This document shows, in pieces, positions 49,067-56,751 of a stretch of DNA of 64,000 nucleotides. The stretch is from Archaeoglobus neptunius. GTDB taxonomy: Archaea; Halobacteriota; Archaeoglobi; Archaeoglobales; Archaeoglobaceae. Made by a program: the position numbers and the translations under genes. The stretch lies in assembly GCF_016757965.1 (NCBI RefSeq), contig NZ_JAEKIW010000013.1, forward strand, positions 1-64,000, given 5' to 3'. The notes beneath the pieces are model-generated. The model searched no databases, was not told the origin of the DNA, and worked only from the letters and a program-made list of their open reading frames with translations. Numbering within the stretch: the stretch's first letter is position 1; every line of letters begins with the position of its first letter.

Positions 49067-49855
49067 TCACCTCACGAGCTTTACGATGTCGCTGGCCACC
49101 TGTTCGTATATTTTCAGAGCCCTCTTCGCCGTTGTACTTTCGACATCGTAAAGCGTCTTTTTGTCCTCTATCATTTCTTCAAAGGCCGCACTTTCCGGGA
49201 CGGGAGGGTACACCCTAACGACATCCGAGAAGCTACTCAACCTCTCTAGGTTTTTCTGTGCAGACTTCAGGCGTTTCTGATACCTCACCGGCAGTATGCC
49301 TAGTATCTGCAGATTTCTGTTGAGTTTTTCTTTCACCTGCTCGATCGTGTCGAAGAGCATGAGGAGCCCCTGTACCGAGAGACCCTTCGTCTCCACCGGG
49401 ATCAGGATATAGTTTGCCGCAACCAACGCGTTCAGGGTCAGTATGCTGAGGGTAGGCTGGCAGTCTATGAGTACGACGTCGAAGGAATCTACATCTTCGA
49501 GAACAGACGAAAGTACAGATTCTCTCGCCAGGGCGTTAAGGAGGGTGATGTTCAACCTCTCCAGGTACGCGTTGGAAGGGGCCAGCATTATCTCCGCACC
49601 GCCGACGGTGATGGGTACAGTTATATCGGTGACCTTCGTCCTCTCTCCTTTCTGCGTGTAACTCTCAAGAACGTCGTCCATTCCCACCTCGACGGTGTCC
49701 GGGTCTATACCGAACGCGGACGTCAGGTGTGCCTGCGGGTCAAGGTCTATGGCCAGGACCTTCAACCCTTTTCGTCCGAGTATGTACGAGAGATGCAGGA
49801 CAGTAGTCGTTTTACCTGTTCCCCCCTTCTGATTCACACACGCGAGTTTAATCAT
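49067..49855 (-). CDS. parA: ParA/SegA-type partition ATPase
   Basis: 262 residues. Deviant Walker A QKGGTGKTTT near residue 9, Walker A' VLAIDLDPQAHLTS near 35, Walker B VVLIDCQPTLS near 130. It has no N-terminal HTH, so it is the short ParA type. It positions DNA copies for segregation. The start ATG 49855 is leaderless, with TATA at about 49876-49886. A 14-bp palindrome overlaps the start region. Confidence 0.92.
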   Translation of the reverse strand: MIKLACVNQKGGTGKTTTVLHLSYILGRKGLKVLAIDLDPQAHLTSAFGIDPDTVEVGMDDVLESYTQKGERTKVTDITVPITVGGAEIMLAPSNAYLERLNITLLNALARESVLSSVLEDVDSFDVVLIDCQPTLSILTLNALVAANYILIPVETKGLSVQGLLMLFDTIEQVKEKLNRNLQILGILPVRYQKRLKSAQKNLERLSSFSDVVRVYPPVPESAAFEEMIEDKKTLYDVESTTAKRALKIYEQVASDIVKLVR

Positions 49856-49858
49856 ATT

Positions 49859-49872
49859 AGTGTTTAGACACT
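49859..49872. promoter_or_regulatory. Palindromic operator at the parA start
   Basis: AGTGT TTAG ACACT lies between the parA TATA box and ATG 49855. It carries the GTTTAGACA core seen at the other dispersed sites, so autoregulation by the partition proteins is suggested. Confidence 0.55.
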
Positions 49873-49912
49873 TTTAAATATAAATACTTATAGCTTCATA
49901 CCCGTCCCGGGT

Positions 49913-49935
49913 CTCGACTGGAAATGAGGGGTGTG
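49913..49935 (+). repeat. ORB-like origin box 5
   Basis: CTCGACTGGAAATGAGGGGT plus GTG, then TGTCCCCCAACGA. It matches box 4 including the trailing C run. Confidence 0.7.
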
Positions 49936-49992
49936 TGTCCCCCAACGAGGAGACAGCAACAAAGGATATTAATAATTCAGCGGACTAAACCC

Positions 49993-50751
49993 ATGTCAAA
50001 GATGTACGAAGGGGTCAAAACGTGGAACCCCATTGTGGGCTGCGAGTTCGACTGTAAGTACTGTATCCCCAGTTTTCGCAGACAGGCTAAGAGAAGACGG
50101 CCGTGGTGTGAGTTGTGTTACAGTTACAAACCTCACTTCCACCCGGAAAGACTCAAGAGACTCCCAAATTCTCGAAGAATTTTTGTGTGTGCCTACGGTG
50201 ACATTGCTTGGGCCGAGTATCAATGGGTGAAAACCGTTTTCGAGGTGATTGAAAAACATCCAGACAGAGACTTCTACATCCAGTCAAAAAATCCGTCCGT
50301 CTTCGTCATCTTAGAGAGCGAATTCGAAATACCCGACAATGTCGTACTCGGCACGACAGTTGAAACGGACCTATCCACCTTCGTTCACGAGAAGTACCCC
50401 ACCTACCACGACATCTCCAACGCCCCCCTTCCGGAGGATCGCATAACGGCCATGAAGTTGCTGAAACATCACCGGAAGTACATAACGATAGAGCCAATTC
50501 TGGATTTCAGTACTCCGTCTCACTTTGCGAGGCTCATAAAGTCCGTGGAGCCGGAGTTCATTTACGTAGGGTACGACAACCACAACTGCAGACTGCCGGA
50601 ACCGCCCCTGACGAAAACACTAGACCTACTCGAAAGACTGGACTTCACAGAGGTGAGGTTAAAGACCATAAGAAAAGCCCGGTTCACCACAGAAGAACGT
50701 CTCGACACAGTTTCATGCACCTTTCCGACTGAGGTGCATGAAAATGGGTGA
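49993..50751 (+). CDS. Radical SAM protein of the DUF5131 (phage Gp37-like) group
   Basis: 252 residues from ATG 49993; the frame is open upstream, but that part runs through ORB box 5. The Fe-S motif CEFDCKYC lies near residue 17, preceded by WNPIVG, typical of DUF5131 (TWNPxxGC). Further motifs: FVCAYGDIAWAEY, TTVETDL and ITIEPILDF. Members are phage- and plasmid-borne radical SAM enzymes of unknown substrate. A Cys/Arg-rich stretch (RRPWCELCYSY) could bind a further metal. The start of an operon of small zinc proteins follows. Confidence 0.8.
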   Translation: MSKMYEGVKTWNPIVGCEFDCKYCIPSFRRQAKRRRPWCELCYSYKPHFHPERLKRLPNSRRIFVCAYGDIAWAEYQWVKTVFEVIEKHPDRDFYIQSKNPSVFVILESEFEIPDNVVLGTTVETDLSTFVHEKYPTYHDISNAPLPEDRITAMKLLKHHRKYITIEPILDFSTPSHFARLIKSVEPEFIYVGYDNHNCRLPEPPLTKTLDLLERLDFTEVRLKTIRKARFTTEERLDTVSCTFPTEVHENG

Positions 50752-50959
50752 AGAAGGTGAGAAAACCGATACGGTGGAGATAGAACTCGAGAAACTGAGG
50801 CTCATATCGGAGTACTACGGGTTCCCACTCGCCGTCTTCTTCGCACCCCTCGAAACTCTCAGAGAGAAGATGGACGGAAAAGCCCGCCTAGAAGAGCTGA
50901 AGGCGACTATAGACAGGCTCGAAAGGATAAAGGAAGAGTTAGCAGACATTCTGAGGTGA
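50738..50959 (+). CDS. Hypothetical coiled-coil protein (73 aa)
   Basis: ATG 50738 (or 50744, better spaced from GAGGTG) overlaps the radical SAM gene. A short N-terminal part is followed by a charged helix (RLEELKATIDRLERIKEELA). No family recognised. Confidence 0.55.
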   Translation: MKMGEEGEKTDTVEIELEKLRLISEYYGFPLAVFFAPLETLREKMDGKARLEELKATIDRLERIKEELADILR

Positions 50960-50965
50960 CAATCC

Positions 50966-51307
50966 ATGCTGGTGTACACGGGCGAAAAGGACGTCACGGC
51001 CAAGGAGTACACCTGCCAGTGCTGTGGCACCAAGGTGTACGTGACGGAGGGGGAGCCGACATACTGTCCGATGTGCACGAAAGAAACCGCAACAGTACTG
51101 GGGGCAGTGAACGGCGACCTGAACAGGATGGCAAAAATAACCGTGAACACTCTGAGGGCCTACCAGCACACGGTGGAAAACCTGCTGACTTTGATCAGGA
51201 CGATCTCTGAAGACAACATAGGATTCGTCAAAAAGGAGGCTGAGAGAATAATACGTGAACTAAAAGAAGACATCAAAGACCTCAAACGAGGTGCTGAGCA
51301 ATGGTGA
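50966..51307 (+). CDS. Zinc-ribbon plus coiled-coil protein (113 aa)
   Basis: ATG 50966 has the SD gaggtgac. CQCCGTKVYVTEGEPTYCPMC near residues 17-37 forms a rubredoxin-like ribbon. A long helix follows (EAERIIRELKEDIKDLKRG). It overlaps the next gene by 7 nt. An adaptor role is likely. Confidence 0.65.
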   Translation: MLVYTGEKDVTAKEYTCQCCGTKVYVTEGEPTYCPMCTKETATVLGAVNGDLNRMAKITVNTLRAYQHTVENLLTLIRTISEDNIGFVKKEAERIIRELKEDIKDLKRGAEQW

Positions 51308-51456
51308 AATGCCCGAAATGTGGAGCGGAGATGATCAAAGGACACTCCATAAGGTACTATCAGAAGATTTTGAGAGACAAAGGTGGTGAGAGAATGAGAC
51401 GACTGCACGTCTGCCCCAAGTGCAGTCTCAGAAAGTACGAAGAGGACGCAAGGTGA
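51301..51456 (+). CDS. Mini zinc-ribbon protein (51 aa)
   Basis: MVKCPKCGAEMIKGH, then HVCPKCSLRKYEEDAR: two CPKC knuckles about 35 residues apart make a small zinc ribbon. The ATG overlaps the previous gene, with the SD gaggtg. Its conserved spacing supports a real gene. Confidence 0.65.
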   Translation: MVKCPKCGAEMIKGHSIRYYQKILRDKGGERMRRLHVCPKCSLRKYEEDAR

Positions 51457-51462
51457 AGAACC

Positions 51463-51663
51463 GTGCCGGTCACCCTGAAGTTCGCCGTGTACCAGTGCGA
51501 GTGCGGAGAGATATTCAAGAAGAGAGAAATGCTGCGGAAGCACTGCGAGAAGTGGCGTCACTCCCCTGACGAGGAGTACACGGTCACCGTGAGTGTCTCG
51601 AGGGATCGCAGAAGCGTCGAGTACGAACTGACTAGGGGAAAGGCCGAGAACGGTTACCTCTAG
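51463..51663 (+). CDS. Small C2H2-like finger protein (66 aa)
   Basis: GTG 51463. CECGEIFKKREMLRKHCEKW plus RH gives a Cx1-2C...H...H pattern like a classical C2H2 finger near residues 12-34. A beta-rich end follows (YTVTVSVSRDRRSVEYEL). It follows another small zinc gene by 6 nt. Confidence 0.6.
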   Translation: MPVTLKFAVYQCECGEIFKKREMLRKHCEKWRHSPDEEYTVTVSVSRDRRSVEYELTRGKAENGYL

Positions 51664-51674
51664 GGGGCGTCTTT

Positions 51675-52085
51675 ATGGTCGCGATAAGCTTTTCAACGTT
51701 CAGGGACAAGCTGCTGAGCGGGGAGAAAGACCAGACGATCCGCCCCTACTCGGAGAACAGGTACCACCTGCTGAAGGTCAGGAGAAAAAGAATTCAGGTG
51801 TACTGGAAGCAGAGGACGAAGGAGTGCGAGAAGCTGTTCGAGGCAGAGCCGACGGAGGTGTTCACGGTTTTTCTAGATCCAGACAGCCACTGCATCTACC
51901 GCTACGACGACCACGTGGGAAAGACGTGGATACCAGTGGAGGAGCAGGAGGAAATCGTGAGGAGGGACGGATTCAGGGACGTCGAGGAGTTCTTCGAGTT
52001 CTTCACGCGAATGTACGGAGAAGAGTACCTCTGGGACAACATCTTCATGGTCATCCGGTTCAGAAAGCTGGACGGCGGGAGGTGA
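51675..52085 (+). CDS. ASCH-domain-like protein
   Basis: 136 residues. ISFSTFRDKLLSGEKDQTIR near the start matches the ASCH pattern (F...f...i..G.K..TiR), followed by a beta barrel with VYWKQRTKECEKLFEAEPTE and a late FMVIRFRKL strand. ASCH folds bind RNA or act on modified nucleosides. It is part of the radical SAM/zinc operon. Confidence 0.7.
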   Translation: MVAISFSTFRDKLLSGEKDQTIRPYSENRYHLLKVRRKRIQVYWKQRTKECEKLFEAEPTEVFTVFLDPDSHCIYRYDDHVGKTWIPVEEQEEIVRRDGFRDVEEFFEFFTRMYGEEYLWDNIFMVIRFRKLDGGR

Positions 52086-52090
52086 CGAAG

Positions 52091-52855
52091 GTGACGGCGG
52101 TCGACGATTTGGAGAGGCACTACGAACTCCTCCACGACGAGAGGAACAGCCTCCTCTACTGGTACCCGAAGGTGAAGGACGTCGCACCGACACCCAGATC
52201 GGTGTGGCTGGAGATAGACGTGGACCTGCAGTGGCTCGAAGTGGGCGTCCCGGAAAGTATAGTAAACAAACTGAAGAGGCTCGCAGCGAGGCTCGACCCC
52301 TCACCGTACCCACTGTTCATGCGGACGGACGTGTACAGCGGAAAGCACGACTACGTGGACACGTGCTACGTCGGGTCGGAGGAGGACGTGAGACCGAACC
52401 TCTACAACCTGATCGCGGACTCATTCCTGAAGGACCTGTTCACGAGGGCAGTCGTCCTGAGGGAGTTCGTCGAGCTCGACTGGAGGTTCAGGGCGTTTTC
52501 CGGTAAGCTCCCCATAGCCCCCGAGGTGAGGGTGATGGTGAGGGACGGAGAGGTGGAGAGGTGGTTCTTCTACTGGCCGGAAGACGCCATCCTGCTCCCG
52601 GACAGGCCAGACTGGAGAAAACTGCTCGCGGAGATGAGGAGAACCGCCGAAAGAGAGAGGGAGCGTTTCCTGAGCGTGGCCAGAGAGGTGGCCACGGAGT
52701 TCGACGACTACTGGAGCGTGGACTTCGCGAGAACGAGAGACGGCCGGTGGATCCTGATAGACATGGCCCTCGGAGAGGTGTCCTGGAGACCCGAACTCAC
52801 CGGGAACTACACCGAAACTGTTCCAGACCTGAAAGAAACGCTCGATCTCCCCTGA
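52091..52855 (+). CDS. ATP-grasp-like protein
   Basis: 254 residues from GTG 52091 (SD gggaggtgacgaag). The C-terminal half has the ATP-grasp look: VLREFVELDWRFRAFSGKLP, VRVMVRDGEVERWFFYWPED, then YWSVDFARTRDGRWILIDMA with the Asp/Asp of the metal site. The family joins a carboxylate to an amine or thiol using ATP, or in phages modifies nucleic acids or proteins. The acceptor is unknown. Together with radical SAM and ASCH neighbours it may belong to a modification pathway. Confidence 0.6.
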   Translation: MTAVDDLERHYELLHDERNSLLYWYPKVKDVAPTPRSVWLEIDVDLQWLEVGVPESIVNKLKRLAARLDPSPYPLFMRTDVYSGKHDYVDTCYVGSEEDVRPNLYNLIADSFLKDLFTRAVVLREFVELDWRFRAFSGKLPIAPEVRVMVRDGEVERWFFYWPEDAILLPDRPDWRKLLAEMRRTAERERERFLSVAREVATEFDDYWSVDFARTRDGRWILIDMALGEVSWRPELTGNYTETVPDLKETLDLP

Positions 52856-52893
52856 CACCACTCCTATAGTTTTCCGAAAGAGGAGGCGTATAT

Positions 52894-54330
52894 ATGGAGA
52901 GGGAGAACGAGACCGTCGCAGAGAAGGTGGACAGGATAATCGAGGAACTCCGGAGTCTTAAGGACCTCCTCGAGGCCGACCACGGACCTGTCGTACCGTT
53001 CGACGGTGAAGAGTTCAGGGCCTTCCTGAGAAAGCCCTACCTCCTGCTGCCCAAGTCCAGAGACGAGTACTACGTGATCGTTCCGAGGTTCGTCGACTTC
53101 CACGTCGGCTGGCTGGAGAGGCAGACCGAGAGCTACAACGTCTTCGTTATCAACCGCTACACCGCGTGGCTCACCGAGCTGCCGGAGGACCTCAAGCTGT
53201 TCGAGGAACCGCCCCACGCCACAGTAGACGGCAGATACCTCGTCACGGACGACATCGACCACTTCTGGAGGAGGTACAGACGGCACCTCTCGAGGAGGGA
53301 AGGAGACAGGATAAGGATCAAGAGGGGACACGAGTTCGAGCTGATCGCGTCTCTGATCGAGGACGGGATCCTGCCGTTCAAACCACAACCGGTGGACGGG
53401 GAAGACCTCAGGGAATGGGAAGGCATCACACTCAGAGGCTACCAGAGGAGGGCGTGGGAAGAGTTCCTGAGGAGGGGTTCGGTGGGGATCTTCTGGCCAC
53501 CCGGCGCCGGCAAGTCCTACTTCGGGGTTTACATCCTCGCGAGGGTTAGAGGCAAAAAGCTCGTAGTCGTGCCGACCCGCACGCTGAAGGAGCAGTGGGA
53601 ACGCAGGGTGCGGGAGACGATACCGGAGTACGAGGAGGAGGTGGACGTGATGACCTACGCCTCGTTCCACAGGGCGGCCAGAAGGGAGTACGTACTGGTC
53701 ATCTTCGACGAGGTACACCACCTCCCAGCACCGACGTACGTCCGGCTCTCCACACTGAAGAGAAAGTACACCGTCGGGCTGTCCGCGTCTCCCTACAGGG
53801 AGGACGGCAAGGAGGCCTACATCTTCGCCCTCACCGGATTCCCCGTCGGGATGGACTGGTCGGAGTTCGTCGAGAGGGGCGTGATCTCAAAACCGGTGTT
53901 CAGGGTGAAGGTGGTGAGGAACGAGAGGGAGAAGCTGAAGGAACTCGAGAAACTCGTAGGAGAGGGGAAGAGAACGATAATCTTCTGCGACTACATCTCC
54001 CTCGGGAAGAAGATAGCGAAGAGACTTAACGTACCTTTCGTGTACTCCCGGACGAGGAGGAGGATGGAGACGATAACCTCGAACAGGGTGGTCGTACTCT
54101 CCAGAGTTGGAGACGAGGGGATAAGCCTGCCAGACATGGAGAGAGTCGTGGAGGTTGCCTTTCTGGGCAGGTCGAGGAGACAGCAGACGCAGAGGTTCGG
54201 GAGACTGCTGCACTCCACCAGGAGCGTCGACCACATCCTCCTGATGACCGAGGAGGAGTTCGGGAAGTTCTACCCTCGCGTGTACGCGGTCGAAGAAAAA
54301 GGGTTCAAGGTTGTTGTTGAGAGACGTTAA
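52894..54330 (+). CDS. XPB/Rad25-like superfamily 2 helicase
   Basis: 478 residues. An N-terminal ~165-residue region precedes the helicase core: Q-like LRGYQRRAWEEFL, Walker A FWPPGAGKS near residue 202, VVPTRTLKEQW (Ia), FDEVHH (II) near 271, GLSASPYRED (III), VVVLSRVGDEGISLPD (V) and QQTQRFGRLLHS (VI). DEVHH fits XPB-like proteins. It translocates on duplex DNA. Archaeal viruses and plasmids carry similar forms. ATG 52894 has the SD agaggagg. Confidence 0.88.
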   Translation: MERENETVAEKVDRIIEELRSLKDLLEADHGPVVPFDGEEFRAFLRKPYLLLPKSRDEYYVIVPRFVDFHVGWLERQTESYNVFVINRYTAWLTELPEDLKLFEEPPHATVDGRYLVTDDIDHFWRRYRRHLSRREGDRIRIKRGHEFELIASLIEDGILPFKPQPVDGEDLREWEGITLRGYQRRAWEEFLRRGSVGIFWPPGAGKSYFGVYILARVRGKKLVVVPTRTLKEQWERRVRETIPEYEEEVDVMTYASFHRAARREYVLVIFDEVHHLPAPTYVRLSTLKRKYTVGLSASPYREDGKEAYIFALTGFPVGMDWSEFVERGVISKPVFRVKVVRNEREKLKELEKLVGEGKRTIIFCDYISLGKKIAKRLNVPFVYSRTRRRMETITSNRVVVLSRVGDEGISLPDMERVVEVAFLGRSRRQQTQRFGRLLHSTRSVDHILLMTEEEFGKFYPRVYAVEEKGFKVVVERR

Positions 54331-54410
54331 CTCAAAACTCCGATCAAAGAGAAACACTTATCTGCCCAATCACACACTTCTAGACACACTTAACCCCTTT
54401 CCGGGAGGAC

Positions 54411-54800
54411 ATGGCCGGCAAGGTTATTATCCAAAGTACAAAGAAGTGCCACACGGTGATGTCCGTGTCTGCTAAGAGAACGTCTCTTAACGAAAAATCA
54501 GAGAAACTACAAAAACTTTTGAAGGTTGTCTCCCGTAATGGCCTACGCGACGTCCTTTACACCCTACACAGGCATCCTTACCGCTTTACAGAACTCGTAT
54601 TCGAGACGAAGATAAACCCCAGAATGTTAAACAAGCACTTAAAAGCCCTAATAGACTTGAACTTGGTCGTAAAAGATACCGACGAGTACATTCTGACAGA
54701 AAACGGAAAGAAGCTAATCAAAATCCTGGAACAAATACAATACATTTTTCCAAAAAAAGAAGGTAGACATACCCCACCGCGAAGGGAGCCATTACACTGA
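54411..54800 (+). CDS. Winged-helix transcriptional regulator, paralogue of the 45516 protein
   Basis: 129 residues. After a basic N-terminus, VVSRNGLRDVLYTLHRHPYR, FTELVFETKINPRMLNKHLK and EYILTENGKKLIKILEQI form a wHTH with the same pattern as the protein at 45516-45812. It ends in a basic tail. A CTAGACACAC motif lies upstream at 54382. It immediately precedes the TerY-P-like operon and is its likely regulator. Confidence 0.8.
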   Translation: MAGKVIIQSTKKCHTVMSVSAKRTSLNEKSEKLQKLLKVVSRNGLRDVLYTLHRHPYRFTELVFETKINPRMLNKHLKALIDLNLVVKDTDEYILTENGKKLIKILEQIQYIFPKKEGRHTPPRREPLH

Positions 54801-54827
54801 TAAAGAAACCCGCCACATATAACAAAG

Positions 54828-55352
54828 ATGAGGGCCAGGTTTAAAGGCAAACATAGTGGAACCCACTCAAACATCGATCGCGACAGGGTGACCCAAAACA
54901 TCCCACCAGAAAGAGTGATATGGAGGAAGAGAGTGACCTCCCGCTATTTATGGACAACCGTAATAGTCTTCGGCGCATTAATGATTCCTCCTCTCTCTCT
55001 ACGAAGTCATACCTTCATCGTCCCAGCTCTCGCTGGAATATCTATCGCCCTAATAACTGCCGTACTGGTGTACTACGGCTCCACAGAGTACGGGATCACA
55101 AACTACCGCGTCTACGCCCGATACGGGATCTTCAGTCGCAAAATCTACGAAGGATACCTCGACAAGATAGCGGGCGTGGAAGTTAGGCAGTCCTTCTTAG
55201 ACCGGCTCGTGGGAGTGGGGGACGTCATAATAACTCTACACGGTTCTGACAGTCGTATAGAATTCAGAAGCGTAGATTCTCCAAACGAAGTGAAAGACAT
55301 AATAAATGATGCGGTGTATAAAAACAGGACACTCTGGGCAAAGGAGGTGTGA
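54828..55352 (+). CDS. bPH2-type membrane protein
   Basis: 174 residues. Two membrane helices (LWTTVIVFGALMIPPL, then IVPALAGISIALITAVLVYY) are followed by a PH-like domain: TEYGITNYRVYARYGIFSRK, IYEGYLDKIAGVEVRQSFLD and GVGDVIITLHG. This is the bacterial PH-2 (YdbS/YdbT) layout. It anchors assemblies to the membrane. The SD of the next gene (AGGAGGT) lies inside its 3' end, so it is co-transcribed with the vWA gene. Confidence 0.75.
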   Translation: MRARFKGKHSGTHSNIDRDRVTQNIPPERVIWRKRVTSRYLWTTVIVFGALMIPPLSLRSHTFIVPALAGISIALITAVLVYYGSTEYGITNYRVYARYGIFSRKIYEGYLDKIAGVEVRQSFLDRLVGVGDVIITLHGSDSRIEFRSVDSPNEVKDIINDAVYKNRTLWAKEV

Positions 55353-55354
55353 TC

Positions 55355-56029
55355 GTGCTCGAAGAAGAGTTCGAAATTGAAGAATTTGCGAACAACCCTT
55401 CTCCCAGACTACCAATAGCACTCGTCCTCGATACGAGCGCTTCGATGAGTGGCGAGCCGATTGAAGAGCTAAACGAAGCCCTGAAGCTCTTCGTCGACGA
55501 GATATACAACGACGAGATTGCCCGCCACTCCGCGGAGATATGCGTAATCACGTTCGGGGGGTTGGTGAGAGTAGTCCAAGACTTCACCACTGTAGACAGA
55601 ATAGAGCTCGAAGAACTCATCGCCGACGGAAACACGCCTATGGGGTCTGCCGTACTTGTCGCACTCGAAAGGCTGGAAGAGAGAAAGAACCTTTACAAAG
55701 AACTCGGAATAGACTACTACCAACCGTGGCTCGTCCTGATGACCGACGGCATGCCTACCGACTCCATTACGGGGGCGGCGGCGAGAGTCCAGGAACTCCT
55801 CGACCAAAAAAGACTCGTCGTATTCCCAATCGCCATAGGCCCCAACGCATCCATTTCAGTATTGGAAAAGTTCACCACGCCTAACAGAAGGCCTCTCAGA
55901 ATGAAAGAACACGGATTCAAGGAGTTTTTCATGTGGCTCAGTAAGAGCGTGGCAAGTGCGTCGAGATCCGTTCCAGGTGAGGGGTTCAAACTCGCAGACG
56001 GCCTCGAAGGGTGGGCGAAGATAGATTGA
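55355..56029 (+). CDS. TerY-like vWA-domain protein
   Basis: 224 residues from GTG 55355, 6 nt after AGGAGGT (GTG 55349 overlaps the SD spacing and is less likely). The MIDAS is visible: LVLDTSASMSG near residue 26, the Thr in DGNTPMGSA near 90 and LMTDGMPTDS near 127. This is the TerY/YfbK-type layout of a compact vWA domain. In TerY-P triads the vWA protein is the phospho-regulated effector. The PP2C gene follows 4 nt after the stop. Confidence 0.85.
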   Translation: MLEEEFEIEEFANNPSPRLPIALVLDTSASMSGEPIEELNEALKLFVDEIYNDEIARHSAEICVITFGGLVRVVQDFTTVDRIELEELIADGNTPMGSAVLVALERLEERKNLYKELGIDYYQPWLVLMTDGMPTDSITGAAARVQELLDQKRLVVFPIAIGPNASISVLEKFTTPNRRPLRMKEHGFKEFFMWLSKSVASASRSVPGEGFKLADGLEGWAKID

Positions 56030-56033
56030 GTCA

Positions 56034-56747
56034 ATGAAGGTCACGACATTCACATTCACATTTACGGGATACCTCCACGCAAAGAACGGAGAGCCGTGTC
56101 AGGATTTCTGCACACACAGGTCTATGGACTGCTGCACGGCGATAGCGCTTGCGGACGGAGCGGGAAGTGCAAACCTGTCTCACATAGGGGCCAAAATATC
56201 AGCCACGACCTTCGTCGGGTACTTCGTGGCCAACCCGGAGAGGATTTTTGAAAGCAAGGACCACTTCGTCGAGAGGCTCAAGAAAAATCTGGAGAACAAC
56301 GCAAGAAAGAGAGACATCAGCGTCTCAGCTCTCTCGTCGACTCTCGTAGGAGCGGTCAATTACCGCGACAGCCTTTTCCTGCTACACATAGGAGACGGTA
56401 AGGCAATCCTTTTAAGTGACGAGGGAGCGGAAATACTATCGAAAGGCGTGAAAGGGGAGTTCTCCAACGAGACGTACTTCACCACGTCAAGAGACCCCCA
56501 GATAAAAGTCGTCAGAACTGAACTAAGTCCACCGTTCTCCGTCGTCCTCATGAGCGATGGAGCGAGCACGCTCTTTTTCGACGATAAAGAGGATGTCCCT
56601 GCCCCCATACTACACCGCGTAATCTCGATGATGGGCAGACACACGACGGTAGAAATCAGGAGCAAACTCAGGAGGGCAATAAAATCTCTACCCCCACACA
56701 GGAGGTACGACGATGTATCTCTCGCCATCCTAAAGAGATGGAGGTAA
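56034..56747 (+). CDS. PP2C-type protein phosphatase
   Basis: 237 residues. The metal-binding motifs are IALADGAGSANLSHIGA near 37, LLHIGDGKAILL near 118, VLMSDGAS near 165 and the final YDDVSLAIL near 228. A GEPCQDFC start is as in PP2C 'xxQD' motifs. It would dephosphorylate Ser/Thr in the vWA or kinase partner. It lies between vWA and kinase genes, the order of the TerY-P triad. Confidence 0.88.
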   Translation: MKVTTFTFTFTGYLHAKNGEPCQDFCTHRSMDCCTAIALADGAGSANLSHIGAKISATTFVGYFVANPERIFESKDHFVERLKKNLENNARKRDISVSALSSTLVGAVNYRDSLFLLHIGDGKAILLSDEGAEILSKGVKGEFSNETYFTTSRDPQIKVVRTELSPPFSVVLMSDGASTLFFDDKEDVPAPILHRVISMMGRHTTVEIRSKLRRAIKSLPPHRRYDDVSLAILKRWR

Positions 56748-56751
56748 AAGT

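Noticed and set aside
48596-49249. 217-aa plus-strand frame over the RHH and parA genes
   Set aside because: It is a shadow of the minus-strand partition operon, rich in Ser/Phe, without a ribosome site.
49924-49992. N-terminal extension of the radical SAM gene
   Set aside because: It would translate the ORB-like box 5 and its C-run; the family pattern starts at ATG 49993.
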